In this document: positions 49,152-59,821 of the stretch, in pieces
Layout: every line of letters begins with the position of its first letter
Position numbering within the stretch: the stretch's first letter is position 1
NCBI GenBank assembly: GCA_016801845.1
Contig: CM028907.1
Span: 20,507,098-20,571,097, forward strand
DNA from: Polydactylus sextarius
Lineage: Eukaryota > Chordata > Actinopteri > Polynemidae
Direction: 5' to 3'
DNA length: 64,000 nucleotides
Program-made: the position numbers and the translations under genes
The notes under the pieces: model-generated
What the model was told of the DNA's origin: nothing
Seen by the model: the letters and a program-made list of their open reading frames with translations, nothing else
The model's database searches: none

Positions 49152-49676
49152 TTGTTTGGTGGAGTCTTAACAGTTGTCCCACCTTTACTTCCTGGAGACT
49201 GAAACAAAAACAAACCAGAAAATGTACTTGATACATTAAGTTACCAAGGAACTTAATGAATCAAAGAGGAAAAATAAAACAGGCCACTTGTCAGGTTTAG
49301 CATGTCGTCAACCATGTCATACTGCACTTCAGGTAGAGGCCTTACACAACTTGTGGTCTGTGATGGACTTGTTGTGGTTTCTGAGACATACTGGGTCTTC
49401 CATGTTTTACTGCCACTGATTCATGGATGCTCATCAGACAGTGGCCCCACATTTATCTGGAAATAGAGGAGATCCAGAGTGTGTTTTGTCTGGAGACTGG
49501 CCCTCCTGATGTCCAGGCAATACTTTAAATAACTTTGACCATAAGCAGGTTAAAAGCACGCATGATCATTCTCAGGGTCCACTTTTATCGACCAAATTTC
49601 TGTGCAGAAGAGACTGACAAATTAATCGAGCAGGTGACCACCACCCACCAACACCACCCACCGTTTCACTGTTTCA
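49152..49676. other. Non-coding stretch, possibly hAT-derived
   Basis: No frame could be assigned; it immediately precedes the hAT relic and may be its decayed upstream part. Confidence 0.35.
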
Positions 49677-50215
49677 TTGTATAGCTTGACCACCTCTGGA
49701 TGGGACACCTTCAAAAATCGGGCAGGACAGAGAGATGATGACACCAAAAGTGAGCTTCAGAGACTGTACTACAGCATTGTAGATTCAGTACTTGGAGAAA
49801 TGAATCATATCTTCAGCGAGTGCAACTCATGGCTGACTGGTGCGCTTTCTGCACTAAATCTAGAGAAAACTGCATTCCTTGACGTCAGTGCTGTGAAGCA
49901 CATTATGGACCTGTCACAAGTGGATGTCATTGAAACACAGTTCATAGTTGCTAAACAGTTTTCCAGAAAAAGCAATTAGAACCAACAGCGGTGGATTGGA
50001 CTTTACAGTATATCCTCTCAAAGTACCACACGCATCTGATGGAGATGCCAAGTGTGCTAACTGTGTTCAAACTTGGCCTGACATTTGGTGCCTCAAGTAT
50101 ATTTTGTGTGCGAGTACACTATGTGGTGCCTATATGAAAACGTGTTCATTTGGATATTTTGGGTATAAGACATGGATTAGCACATTGATTGTTGACAGAA
50201 AATGATTTACGTCAA
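49677..50215 (+). pseudogene. hAT-family (ZMYM1-like) transposase C-terminal relic
   Basis: Frame 49737-49979 reads DDTKSELQRLYYSIVDSVLG, then FSECNSWLTGALSALN and FLDVSAVKHIMDLSQVDVIE. After a frame change at about 49960, the stretch beginning near 50044 reads MPSVLTVFKLGLTFGASSIF. The spacing and the LTFGAS block before a C residue correspond to the hAT dimerisation/C-terminal region of ZMYM1-like proteins. The last segment (KRVHLDILGIRHGLAH) follows a stop. The RNase H-like catalytic part is not seen. Confidence 0.65.
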
Positions 50216-50289
50216 TTAACGTCATATATCGAGTTGTTGAGTGGCAGAAAGTGACCCCCCACATTCACTGAATGCCCCCCAGTTAGAGG

Positions 50290-51130
50290 TGCTCTGACGC
50301 CAACTCTGCTGTAGAGAAGGCCTGGCAAAGCAAATGACCCTTATTGTTCCAGTGTCATGAATTTTCCTACAACCTAGCAGCTCCAGAAAATTGTACATTG
50401 TGAAATAATTGTCAAAATTGTCAACTTGTGGTTGGCCTCTGTGATTCCCTGGCTGAGATCACCACTCCAGCCCCAAATTCTAGCTGCTTCTTACACTGCT
50501 CTGATATCTCCATTGTAGCTCATTGGTGTAGCAGGAAATCATAGACCATGCCACTTTTCCCACACAGGAAGTATATCCACCCCCACCCCTCCACTCCAAG
50601 GGTGTGACTTGCCTTTGATGTATTACTTGACAGACAAGAGATCCACAAAATGGCAATACCATTTGTTTGGCAATACAAAGGTTTTCCTCTAGTGGAAGCT
50701 CCAAGTGTTTTCTGTGTAAGGCATTATAGAGAGGATGTGCCTTGAAAAACACATTATTGTTCTTGGCTGGTCCCTCCAAATTGATGACGTTAGAAATCTG
50801 TTATATCTGAAGAATCTGTTTCAGGACCTGGTGTTTCAAAAAATACCAATGTATTTATGTTCAAAATTCCAGCTTCTCATTACATAAAGACTCTTGGCAT
50901 TTTCATTACTCCCACAGCAAGGTAGAGAACGACTAAGATTCTGACTTTCCCTGACCTAGTTTTGTAATCTAGTATGCCACTTTGCATGGCATAAATGTTG
51001 GTGCTGTCGATTATCTGAAGATCTCATCTGGCATATACTGAAGTATTCATATGGACTTATGAGATGTCCTCTTCTCATCTGTCTTATTTCCTGAATCCAG
51101 GCAGTCAAGATTGGACAAGTATCTATTTAC
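50290..51130 (-). pseudogene. piggyBac-type transposase relic
   Basis: On the minus strand, in order: a decayed QYMPDEIFR...STAPTFMPCKVAY block (about 51040-50970); then FFKAHPLYNALHRKHLELPL and EENLCIAKQMVLPFCGSL (50779-50600); then VDNFDNYFTMYNFLELL and HDTGTIR (50430-50340). The EE(N/S)L..DEQMVPF...(YF)DNYFT...TGTIR order is diagnostic of PGBD/piggyBac proteins. The first catalytic D, expected in DEQMVP, reads A-K here; the D in FDNYFT is kept. Frameshifts separate the blocks. Confidence 0.75.
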
Positions 51131-51269
51131 AAGGTGTGAACTCTCTGACTTTATTCTGTAAAAAAAAAAAACACTGTGTAATTCATAGTTTAGCTATGAA
51201 ATGCATACAAGTATTTGCATAGTGACACTAAATAATTTAATGTTGGCTAATATTTTCCATCTTCTGATG

Positions 51270-51790
51270 TCTTTTGAGATGGCCATTGAAAATAATTTCA
51301 AATACAAATTTTGTCCTTCATCCTTTTCTCACCCACTGTCTCCTGTCTGTCAAGCATCACAGGTTTTCTAACCAGCTTACTGAGTCTTTTGGCCTCTTTG
51401 GTCCTGACCCATCCACCCCAGCATACCACTGCAAAGAAGAGGGAACTGACTACCACAGACTGGCAGTAACTATTGGTTACACACACTGAATGACCTCAGC
51501 CTCCTCAGAAAGAAAAACAGCCTGTTTTGTCCTTTCCTGTCCACCCTCTCCACTTCCTAACCCTTGATGAATACAGGGACAGAAGGTAAAGTGTAGAGAA
51601 AGAGCAATTGCAGCGGACTGCTGGTACTGGTGGTTTGGTTGCTTTTGTCTGAAAAAAGTAGAATATCTTCGTAGGAATCCCTGACAGCCAGTCTACACAA
51701 GCTTTGAGTATCAACATTGGAGCAATCAGGTCCAGCAGCTTTCCTTGGGTTCATTTGCCTCAGTATCATCTCATTTAGTGCTCCTGAGGG
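51270..51790 (-). mobile_element. LINE (Rex1/L2-like) fragments
   Basis: Two blocks on the minus strand. The 51769-51690 stretch reads MILRQMNPRKAAGPDC, the typical start of the RT domain (NPRKAAGPD). The 51540-51298 stretch reads VCVTNSYCQSVVVSSLFFAV, then VCWGGWVRTKEAKRLSKLVR and ERRMKDKICI, the C-terminal region (FYxxVVxSAxxxAVVCWGG...KLNKLVRKASSV...ERRMxxK). The central RT with its active site is deleted. Relic; clade inferred. Confidence 0.75.
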
Positions 51791-51870
51791 GAGACTGTGT
51801 GGGTGCTGGAGTTGGAGAGGAGCAGTGTGTTTATGCTTAATGTGAAAAATTAGTGAGTAAGCTTCAACTG

Positions 51871-52035
51871 GGGTGTCTGGATCGCCAAGTGGTTATGGTG
51901 CACCATGTTGGCATATATACCATGCAGCTGTTAGCCGGTTTGAATCCTGAATCGAACTTTCCTGCTTGTCTTCCCCCACTCTTCTCGCTGTTTTTCTCTT
52001 CACTGTCTGTCATTAAAGGTAAAAAATGCCTGAAA
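51871..52035 (+). repeat. tRNA-derived SINE
   Basis: The head GGGTGTCTGGATCGCCAAGT has an A-box-like GCCAAGTGGTTA (51884-51895) and a B box GGTTTGAATCC (51937-51947). The body is CTGCTTGTCTTCCCCCACTC, with a tail AAAAAATGCCTGAAAAAAG. The layout fits a tRNA-headed pol III SINE; the family name is not asserted. Confidence 0.75.
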
Positions 52036-52179
52036 AAAGAACAATTCAACTCCAGAGCTGGATGCAGATCTTAGACTACTGCTAGATTATTATTATTATT
52101 ACTGGTAGTAGTATAAGTATTGCACCTGTTGCTGCTTTAGCTTATTGTAACTGCATAAACTATATAAAATGTCTTTTCC
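52036..52179. other. Short spacer with (ATT)n
   Basis: ATT repeat at 52088-52101; otherwise unremarkable. Confidence 0.5.
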
Positions 52180-52432
52180 TGGTCTCCCTCTCTTCTTTCT
52201 CTCTCTCTCCCCCACCTTTTCCCTTTTTCGCCTGTCTTTTTTTCCTGAAGACTGAGCTTGGTTTGGCTGGAGGTTTCTTTCTGTTAAAAGGGAGTTTTTT
52301 CCTTTCTATTGTCGCCAAATGCTGCTCACTGTGGGAACTGTTGGGTTTTTTTATTCTGTAATATTGTAAAGTGCCTTGAGATTAATGTTTTCATAATTTG
52401 GCACTATACTAATAAAACTGAATTGAACTGAA
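52180..52432 (+). repeat. LINE 3'-tail-type interspersed repeat
   Basis: CT-rich leader, then GGAGGTTTCTTTCTGTTAAA, AGGGAGTTTTTTCC, TTGTCGCCAAATGCTGCTCA, AAAGTGCCTTGAG and TTTGGCACTATACTAATAAA, closing with TGAATTGAACTGAAA repeats. From memory this is one of the most frequent fish repeats, resembling tails of Maui/L2-type LINEs. No coding part remains. Confidence 0.7.
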
Positions 52433-52664
52433 ATACATGTGGTCAAGTGGGTTTTCCCCTGGTTGGACACTTGACAGATTTCAGTGTATTTATATATTGA
52501 AAACATGGAAGAAGGCTTGGGATGTTTCTATAAGTATAACATTTGAGTAAAACATCTTTCACCTTTATAGCTTTATTACTCAGGTAAAGGTAAAGGTTTT
52601 TACTGCTAAAGTGGATTAAAGGCACACATATGCACCACAAAGGCTGGGAAAAAAATCAGCAATA
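52433..52664. other. Spacer downstream of vegfc
   Basis: No feature recognised; a TTTATT (AATAAA on the minus strand) occurs at about 52573. Confidence 0.4.
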
Positions 52665-53174
52665 TTCAACATCCAGTAATCTTTATTTTACACATATACT
52701 TTACATGATACAAAAATATGGATCACAGTGTTTTTGTTTTTATTTTGTTTTTTGGAAAAGATTGAAATAGCAGTAAACAGAGGTCGAAAATAACATTTAA
52801 TAAATTACATAATTAATATCTTGACATAAGAATAGAGAGATATAATTAATGCAAAAAACAAAATATTTTCAAAACAATTTATTTAGACAGTGTCGAGCGT
52901 TGTCCATCCTTCCTTTCCTGGGGTCCAATCAGTCACTCTCTTATTAAAATGTCTTCACAGCAAAGTCAGTGCATTCCCACCTTTAAATCACCAGTTTCCC
53001 ATATCTGCACTCAAATCACTAAATGCTTTCCCATGTTCATCAGGGTCCTAGCTGCCATCACAGCTGATGGAGATACTCATGACCTGCAACTCTATGGGGA
53101 TGGGTGATGAATTATATTTGTGAAGTTTGTCTGCTCGTTAGCATCTCATCAGCGCCTCAATAACCAGGAATTAG
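52665..53174 (-). other. vegfc: vegfc 3' untranslated region (approximate)
   Basis: Inferred from the stop codon at 53175-53177 (minus strand) to just past the most distal clear AATAAA. AT-rich, no open frame. The true cleavage site is not determinable from sequence alone. Confidence 0.5.
52682..52883 (-). terminator. vegfc polyadenylation signal candidates
   Basis: Three AATAAA hexamers read on the minus strand, at 52878-52883, 52739-52744 and 52682-52687. These lie about 290 to 490 nt beyond the vegfc stop codon. Alternative 3' ends are possible. Confidence 0.5.
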
Positions 53175-53283
53175 TCAGTCCAACCGTCTCCAGTGGGACG
53201 GTACACAGCGACACACTTCCTCACTGAAGGAGAAACCTGGTTCACACCTTCGTCTCCTGACCTCACAGGGAGGCCTAAGACAA
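53175..53283 (-). CDS. vegfc: vegfc last coding exon (C-terminal propeptide end)
   Basis: The exon follows a T-rich tract and acceptor CTGCAG and ends with TGA at 53177-53175. It supplies one base completing a serine codon, then C-L-R-P-P-C, a basic run and CEPGFSFSEEVCRCVPSHW, ending RRLD. This is the known C terminus of VEGF-C (C-x10-C-R-C-V-P-x-x-W). Joining the acceptor at 53283 to the donor at 56007 restores the CSC pair that closes the preceding repeat. A second in-frame AG nine bases further in (TCTTAG, exon start 53274) would drop S-C-L and lose one conserved cysteine, so it is the less likely site. VEGF-C is a secreted ligand of VEGFR-3/VEGFR-2 driving lymphatic and venous vessel growth; this propeptide is processed off the mature factor. 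Confidence 0.93.
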
Positions 53284-56006
53284 CTGCAGTAAAAAAGAAA
53301 GATAATATTTAGCTTCAAAAGTAATAACATGCCAACAATATTTATTGACAGTAGGTCAGGATGGTGAAAAAAGTCAAATATATTGGTCTCACAAGGAATG
53401 GATCCTTTTTACAAATATGAATGGTCTCATTTGTGTGAAAACAAGGTGTTTGTATGTTGGTTAGTGCAAGTCTTATAAATCACCACAACTTATCTATGTA
53501 TAGAAGAGTGTTTTGCAGATCTAGAGTTGTTTGATTTATTGTGACCTCACATGGCTCATAATATTCAAACTTGGATGTGAAAAATCTTACTTAGAAAATT
53601 AGTATTATATTGTTTTATAAGTGTTGTCTGACCAGCATGTTGTCTGCCTCTTAGCCAAAGTGTGCTAGGACTGCTACAACACTTATGTAGAAGAATGAAT
53701 TGTTCAAATATTATTCTCTGGTTTAATTAAATTACTCCCAGTTTACACCAATGTATTTTTCAGTGCAGCCAAACACTGCCACTTCAAAAACACTTACAAA
53801 TTCCTTTTGTGCAATAAAGGTCAAAAGAAAGAACAATGGTTTAGATTTCATAGCAGTAAAGACTACAGCCCTCTAAACTTCTGTGTGAGTTATTGCCTAT
53901 TTCTAAACCACTGTGGAGTACAGTTTTAAAGGTTTAATTATAATATCCATCACAAGACAATGTCTAAATCTGCTGTCAGAACAGTTTCCAACTTAATAAT
54001 AATCAAAATGAATGTAACTAACTCTTACAACTTTTCTGTTAACATCAGCTTTAGTGACAGAGAAACAGCTTGAAGTCTAAAACATTAGAACTCCAAGAGT
54101 TAATATCTGCTCAACTCAAGCTTATAGAGTCGTTCTGATGTCTAATCTTCCTATGATTACTTGAGTGGATGTGTGGAATTTCAGACAATGTGACGTACTT
54201 ACACACTTCATCAACACCAAAAAGATTCTTTGACTAGATTGTGATTGGCACAGATATCTGGCTGCAAGGGTGTCACATGGCTGACACAATATTTAGACAT
54301 GGGTGGATACTTAAAGAGACCTATAAATTCAAAATGAAATATACAGAAGAGTTGAATGGACATGGACTGTCTTTTGTAAACACACATACTAACATGAGTG
54401 CCAGATCCCAGACACTAGATTCCTACTGCTGTGTTATACTCATAAATCACGTTCAAACAGGGTCACAAAGGTCACAAAGACTGGGTAGGCTGGATGGATG
54501 TGTGTGTATGTGTAGGTATTTCCTTCTGTGTGGGGAAAGGAAATAGTTAAGTGACAGCTAGGAGAAGTAATTAGCACACGAAGGTCTTGTATTACACACC
54601 AGGTTCACTGCAATAACTACCCACGACTGCTGGACGGAGCAGTCCTCTGACAACATACAGCCACTGTGAGTATGTAACACCCAGTCTCAGCAGCAATGAG
54701 TTTGAAAATTAGAATTTCGTTATAGTTTGTTCAAAAGTAACTAGTTTGTTGACTAACTGCTATATAAATTGTAACTGGATAATAGGAAAAATACATTTAA
54801 AGTTACTTTAAAATGCTATTAATAGTTATTATTACCAAGCAACAGTTTGCTAAGCACAGTTTGGGATAACACAACTGTCACCTTTAATCTATCACTGTTC
54901 ACATTCTCACTGTAATGAAGTAGGATGTGGAAAAATAAAGCACTGGCCTTTCGCTAATTAACCCCCTTTTCTCCAGGGGACTGGGACAGAGTTATATTTT
55001 CTTTCCTTTCTGTAATTGAGTCTTAGTTTGATTTTTAAGAAACTACAAACCAGTTTTTTATTTAGTTTGTGTTAAGAGATATTTACATTATGAGAAAAAC
55101 CTTGACCCAGAAAAGGTAGGATGAAAGAATGTATGACTTTAAATTTGATTTACAAATGTATAGTTTTTTAAAAGGTCTGTATGTTATCCAGTTTTTACAC
55201 CCTCAACCCTATTAAAGCACAAAAAGAAAAAGTTGCAAAAGCTAACAGAGGATAGACACCTGGCTTCTCCTGCTCTATCACCTTATAGGGTGGCTGTGGC
55301 TCAGGAATTAGACATCCACTAATCAGAAGGTCAGTGGTTCAAGTCCTGTCTCCTCGAGTTTGCATGTCAAAGTGTCCTAGATATTGAATTCCAAATCGCC
55401 ACTGATGGCTATTCTATTGGTGTGTGTGATTGGCACAAGGAGCTGCAAATATGCAGGTCAGTAGAAAACTGTCCAATCACATTAACAAAAAACAAAACAA
55501 AAAATAAATGAATGAATAACTACAGCTGGTTGTTAATAAAAAAAAAAAAAAAAAAAGGATTTGCCGGGGGTGCACTGTGCTAAGGTCTCCTGATAAATTT
55601 TGACCCACCAATCAGCCACAAATGCAAAGTTTTTTGGAACTACCTACACACTCATTTGGCCTAGGCCCAAGCAGGCAGGAAGTCTGTGCCTACACATACA
55701 AATAAATACAGTCTATTACATTAAGTCATCAATTTTGAGCCTCTTGAAATTTCAATAATTACGTTTTTTATATTTATTTCAAAATCAAAGAAAAATTATA
55801 ACTACCCCGGGATGATGCAACCACCAAACCACTGACATACAATACAATGTGGACACAAAAAACCATTCTTTGAAACCTACAAAGTTTCTACATACAAGCC
55901 CTGGGTGCCCTTCCACTACATGAATATATATGAATAACACTTATTATAAGTGTTATTTTAATCACCAAATATCAAATGGAACTGAACCCCCTTCATTCCT
56001 CCTTAC
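53284..56006 (-). other. Last vegfc intron (2723 bp)
   Basis: Bounded on the minus strand by donor AG/GTAAGG (56007/56006) and acceptor TGCAG/T (53284/53283). The interior is AT-rich and non-coding. It contains a tRNA-derived SINE (55288-55470) and a poly(A) run (55540-55557). The plus-strand frame at 54241-54546 is not supported as a gene. Confidence 0.85.
55288..55470 (+). repeat. tRNA-derived SINE in the last vegfc intron
   Basis: The head GGGTGGCTGTGGCTCAGGAA has an A box (TGGCTCAGGAA at 55297-55307) and a perfect B box GGTTCAAGTCC (55336-55346). It is followed by the body GCATGTCAAAGTGTCCTAGA and GATGGCTATTCTATTGGTGT. It is homologous to the degenerate copy at 42965-43108. Antisense to vegfc. 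Confidence 0.8.
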
Positions 56007-56331
56007 CTGCATGTAGCTTGATGGAACCGCCGTCCTTTTAAGAAACACTTATTGGGAGACTCATTACACTCACAGGTACACTTCGTTTTATTGAGGGGCT
56101 GGTGCCTCGGACATGTCTTGATACATGTGCACTGACAGGTATCCTTGTTGAAGACATGATTGAGTGGACAAGAGGGAACAGCTGCAACATTGCAAACACA
56201 CTGGCAGGAGTTACGATCAAGATATCGATTAGGGCCGCAGTCTTGAGATTGCTCCCCACGCCGACACACACACTGACAGGTTTCCACATCCAGCTCTTTA
56301 TCTGGGCCACACACATCTGCTGAAAATATAT
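56007..56331 (-). CDS. vegfc: vegfc penultimate exon (silk-like cysteine-repeat propeptide)
   Basis: Starting after a long pyrimidine tract and acceptor CTACAG, the exon gives two bases completing a codon, 107 full codons, and AG before donor GTAAGG. It encodes the Balbiani-ring-3-type repeats of VEGF-C. Four units with the exact C-x10-C-x-C-x-C spacing begin at CGPDKELDVETCQCVC, CGPNRYLDRNSCQCVC, CPLNHVFNKDTCQCTC and CPRHQPLNKTKCTCEC; a fifth (CFLKGRRFHQATC) continues into the last exon. The number of repeats and the KELD/LDRNSCQCVC signatures point to VEGF-C rather than VEGF-D, which has fewer. An in-frame AG 15 bases inside (exon start 56316) would drop five residues. Earlier exons were not found in the window. 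Confidence 0.95.
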
Positions 56332-56464
56332 CTGTAGAGATTGAAGGAGAGAGACAGATAGAGATGTAAAAGGAGGAAGAGGAGGTATTTAGAGACATTT
56401 GGAAACAGAGTGTACTGATATACAGTGTTATTGAGGATTTTTCCAGCATGATTCTGTTGTAGGT
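56332..56464 (-). other. vegfc intron end and splice acceptor region
   Basis: A pyrimidine-rich tract (about 56338-56390) precedes the CTACAG acceptor. It is only about 130 bp from the truncated end of a Tc1 relic, so the branch point must lie in this short remaining interval or in the transposon. Confidence 0.7.
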
Positions 56465-57439
56465 TCTCATCAACTTTACTTGTTTGGCCAGCACATCCTA
56501 CAGATGCTCAGTTGGATTGAGATCTGGGGAATCTGGAGGCCACGTCAACACCTTAAAATCATTATGCTCCTAAACTATTCCTGAGCCATTTTTGCTTTGT
56601 GGGAGGGATCCTGCTGAAAGAGGCCATAGCCATCAGGGAACACTGTCTCAATGAACGATGTACACGGTCTGCAACAATGCTTAGGTAGGTGGTACATGTC
56701 AAAGTAACATCCACATGGAACGCAGGACCCAAGGTTTTCCAGTAGAACATTGCCCAAAGCATCACACTCCCTCCATCGGCCTGCCTTCCTTCCATAGTGC
56801 ATCTAGTGCCCAGGTACATGCACCCAGAATCCACATGATGTAAAAGAAAATGTGATCCATTTCTCTACGGTCCAGTTCTAATGCTCAGGTGCCCATTGTT
56901 GGTGCTTTTGACAGTGGACAGGAGTCAGCATGGGACCCTGACTGGTCACGGCTATGCAGCCCCATACACAACAAACTGTTATGTACTGTGTATTCTGACA
57001 CCTTTCTATTAGAACCAGCATTACCTGTTCAGCAATTTGAGCTACAGTAGCTCGTCTGTTGGATCGAATCACAATAGCCAGCCTTCGCTCCCCACATGCA
57101 TCAATGAGCATTGACCGCCCATGACCCTGTTGCTTATTGACCACTGTTCCTTCTATGGGCCACTTTTGATAGATACTGACCACTGCAGACCAGGAACACC
57201 ACACAAGAGCTATAGTTTTGGAGATGCTCACACCCAGTTGTCTAGCCGTCACAAAAATTGGCTCTTGTCAAACATTTTCAAATCTTTACACTTGCCCATT
57301 TTTCTGCTTCTAACACATCAACCTTGAAGACAAAATGTTCACTTGCTGCCTAATATATCCTACCCACTAACAGGTGCCATGATGAAGAGATAATCAGTGT
57401 TATTCACTTATTCCCATAATTTTATGCCTGATTGATGTA
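56465..57439 (-). mobile_element. Tc1-like transposon relic in vegfc intron, 3'-truncated
   Basis: The right edge (57430-57439, GATTGATGTA) and the inner string GATAATCAGTGTTATTCACT match the inverted terminus of a common fish Tc1-like family. The transposase runs on the minus strand: helix-turn-helix frame 57252-56878 (MTARQLGVSISKTIALVWCS, then GRSMLIDACGERRLA), then 56834-56562 (DGGSVMLWAMFYWKTLG), then the PDSPDL-like box and LAKQVKLM near 56490. The first-catalytic region is not clear, stops and frameshifts are frequent, and the opposite TIR is missing, so the copy is truncated at about 56465. Confidence 0.8.
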
Positions 57440-58619
57440 AGTATAATAGAAAGTGGGTTACTGCTTCAGGTTTTTAAAAAGAAAATATGAATACTGGTTA
57501 TTATTGTAAATGTTACACAACTGCATATAAAACAGTGTGCTTGACAGTTGTTTGAGAATACTAACAAACTATGAAATTCAGACATTCTTGAAGTAGAATA
57601 GCGATGTACTCTGTTTCCCCAGGGACAGCACAGATGGTCACTGCTGGAAGATCATATTCTGGCTCAAAAATACAGCAAGAGTTGGAGAGAGAGTGACTGA
57701 ATGTCTGGCAACCAGATGCTCAGACTGTTCTGCACACACAAAATATGTGTCTTCATTTCTATCAATGAGCAAACAGATAAATACAACAAATTTCTCCCCC
57801 TGTTTACTACAACATGTACATGTACTTACACAAACCCATATCAACGTACAACTCTCCATCCCCTCCCACTCCCCTCTCTGTTATGCACTCAGTCCAGCAA
57901 CACCCCCCACAAGGCTGCTGCCTCAGCTGATGTAGGAGCAGAGGACTTGCTAAAATCTGAATAAGCCATTGTGTTGTCTTCAGCAGTTAACAGCTTGGGA
58001 CCTATTAAACATTGGCAGTTTCTAATAATGAGGTAAACAGAATTAATGGTAATCCCCTTGAAACAAAACTTCAGGTGTAACATGACAGACTGCTCTGAAC
58101 AATTTCCAATGTTTTATTTTCTACTTTTGCAATGGACTTATATCAGCTCATCATAGGTCGTTCTGCCAAGACACACTACAAGCAGCTTAAGCTTTTGTGT
58201 TTCTTGACAGCAGACATTTCCCATTACAGTCAGCATTTTACAACTATTTGTTTACAACTATTTACATGGGGATATGGAGTTTTTCCTTGTATATGGACTG
58301 AAAGATTAAATCCACCATTATCACATAGAATGCATGTGCATAACATTCACTAAGATATCCTCTTAACATCCAACATAATCATTCAAGAAAGACATCCTGC
58401 TGGAATCTTTGTTGCTGTGTCCACTGTTGTAGTCATCAGGTTCCAGCTCCAACATTTTTTGCCAGTTTTAGTTACAAGCTACTTGGTGTCACTTGTTTTC
58501 TGAACCTGCTCACTAGTAAGACCAAGAGGGTGCTGATAAACTGGTGTGCTGCCTCTGCATGTGCAGGTTTCCTAATGTTCATCTAATCAGAAGAAACCAT
58601 GAGTGATAAAGAAGGCAAC

Positions 58620-58745
58620 TAGACTTGCTTATGTCTTCAATGTCCTTAAAGACGTTTCACCTCCTTGTCTTCCAGGATTTCAAGCAAGACCAGTTTTCAT
58701 CTTTAGCACTTGCATTTTACTATGACCTGGATGAATGAGAAACCT
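58620..58745 (+). repeat. Fragment of the fold-back repeat family at 24640
   Basis: Has TTAAAGACGTTTCACCTCCT, comparable to the interior of the 24640 element, and ATGACCTGGATGAATGAGA, identical to 24985-25004. Confidence 0.55.
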
Positions 58746-59771
58746 GAAGGCAGAAGAAACCATACGCCTAAGGTTTTTTAAGGAAGTCTGACCTTATATT
58801 GTCTCCAAATACAGGCTGAAATGGCAGTCTGTGTAGAGGGAAGTTTGAAATAGACAAGGTTTTTGTGAACTGTGAACCACCAATCTCATATGGAGCATGA
58901 TTCAACATAAAGTTAATCAATAAAAGTTACATGGTGTAGGTTTATGAGTACAAATTATTAACATCATTACACAAGTAACAACTTCTAATTTAAATGGCAA
59001 ATATAGGAACATATTGTATAGCCAGATGATTACAATCATCATTCATAAATCATTTAAAACCAAATGTGCTGAATGTGGGAATTTGTGCAGTTGGCATATT
59101 ATAATAATTGTACAATCATGTTCCAAAGAAATGTCTATTATTATGCAGAGTCACATAGTGTTGATGCCTTTTGGGTTAGCTAAAAATGTGGTTTTCGCTT
59201 CATGGTGACAGTAACTGGCAGAGGTCAGTGGTTTGTACATACACATAATCATGCATGTACAAAAACAGCTGACTAAGCGCTTCAAGAGCAGAAAATGAAA
59301 ATGTTATGGAAATTAAGCAACAAATACAAGGAAGCCAGGTGTAGAAAAATTGTTTTTGGGAAGCTTATATTGATGATTTCTGATGAAAAGTTTGGTAGAA
59401 AACCATGAACATGTAGCTGTATATTTCTGCTTTCAGTGCTTTAAAATAAAGTATACTCATACTTATGTGTCCCACAAGGCAAATGTCCATCCCAAGTTGG
59501 AACATGAATATATAGTGTGAACATGAGATTTTAATATGACTTATTTAAGTGTAGATCTGGGCCTAATGGTGTTATAAGAGCTAAGGTCAAAAGGTCACCA
59601 GATTATTAGGACTCATCTTCAGGTTACAAGGACTGCGCAGAAAATATTATTTGTATACTTTCCTTGTGGCCATTCTAATAAATCAGTTGCTTAATTTAGA
59701 GATCAAACAAATATCCCCTGCAAGCAGATAATTTGTGTTGTCCCTTCCATTCATAGTGTGTAGGTGTTGCA

Positions 59772-59772
<1 letters not shown>

Positions 59773-59818
<46 letters not shown>
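59773..59818. repeat. (GT)n microsatellite
   Basis: About 22 GT units. Confidence 0.95.

Positions 59819-59821
<3 letters not shown>

Noticed and set aside
53175..53274. Last vegfc exon starting at the inner AG (TCTTAG)
   Set aside because: Would remove S-C-L and break the C-x-C that closes the fifth repeat; the outer CTGCAG has the better pyrimidine tract and restores the family pattern.
56007..56331. Assignment of the gene to VEGF-D
   Set aside because: Four exact C-x10-CxCxC units plus the C-terminal CRCVP-W ending fit VEGF-C; VEGF-D has fewer repeats and a different end.
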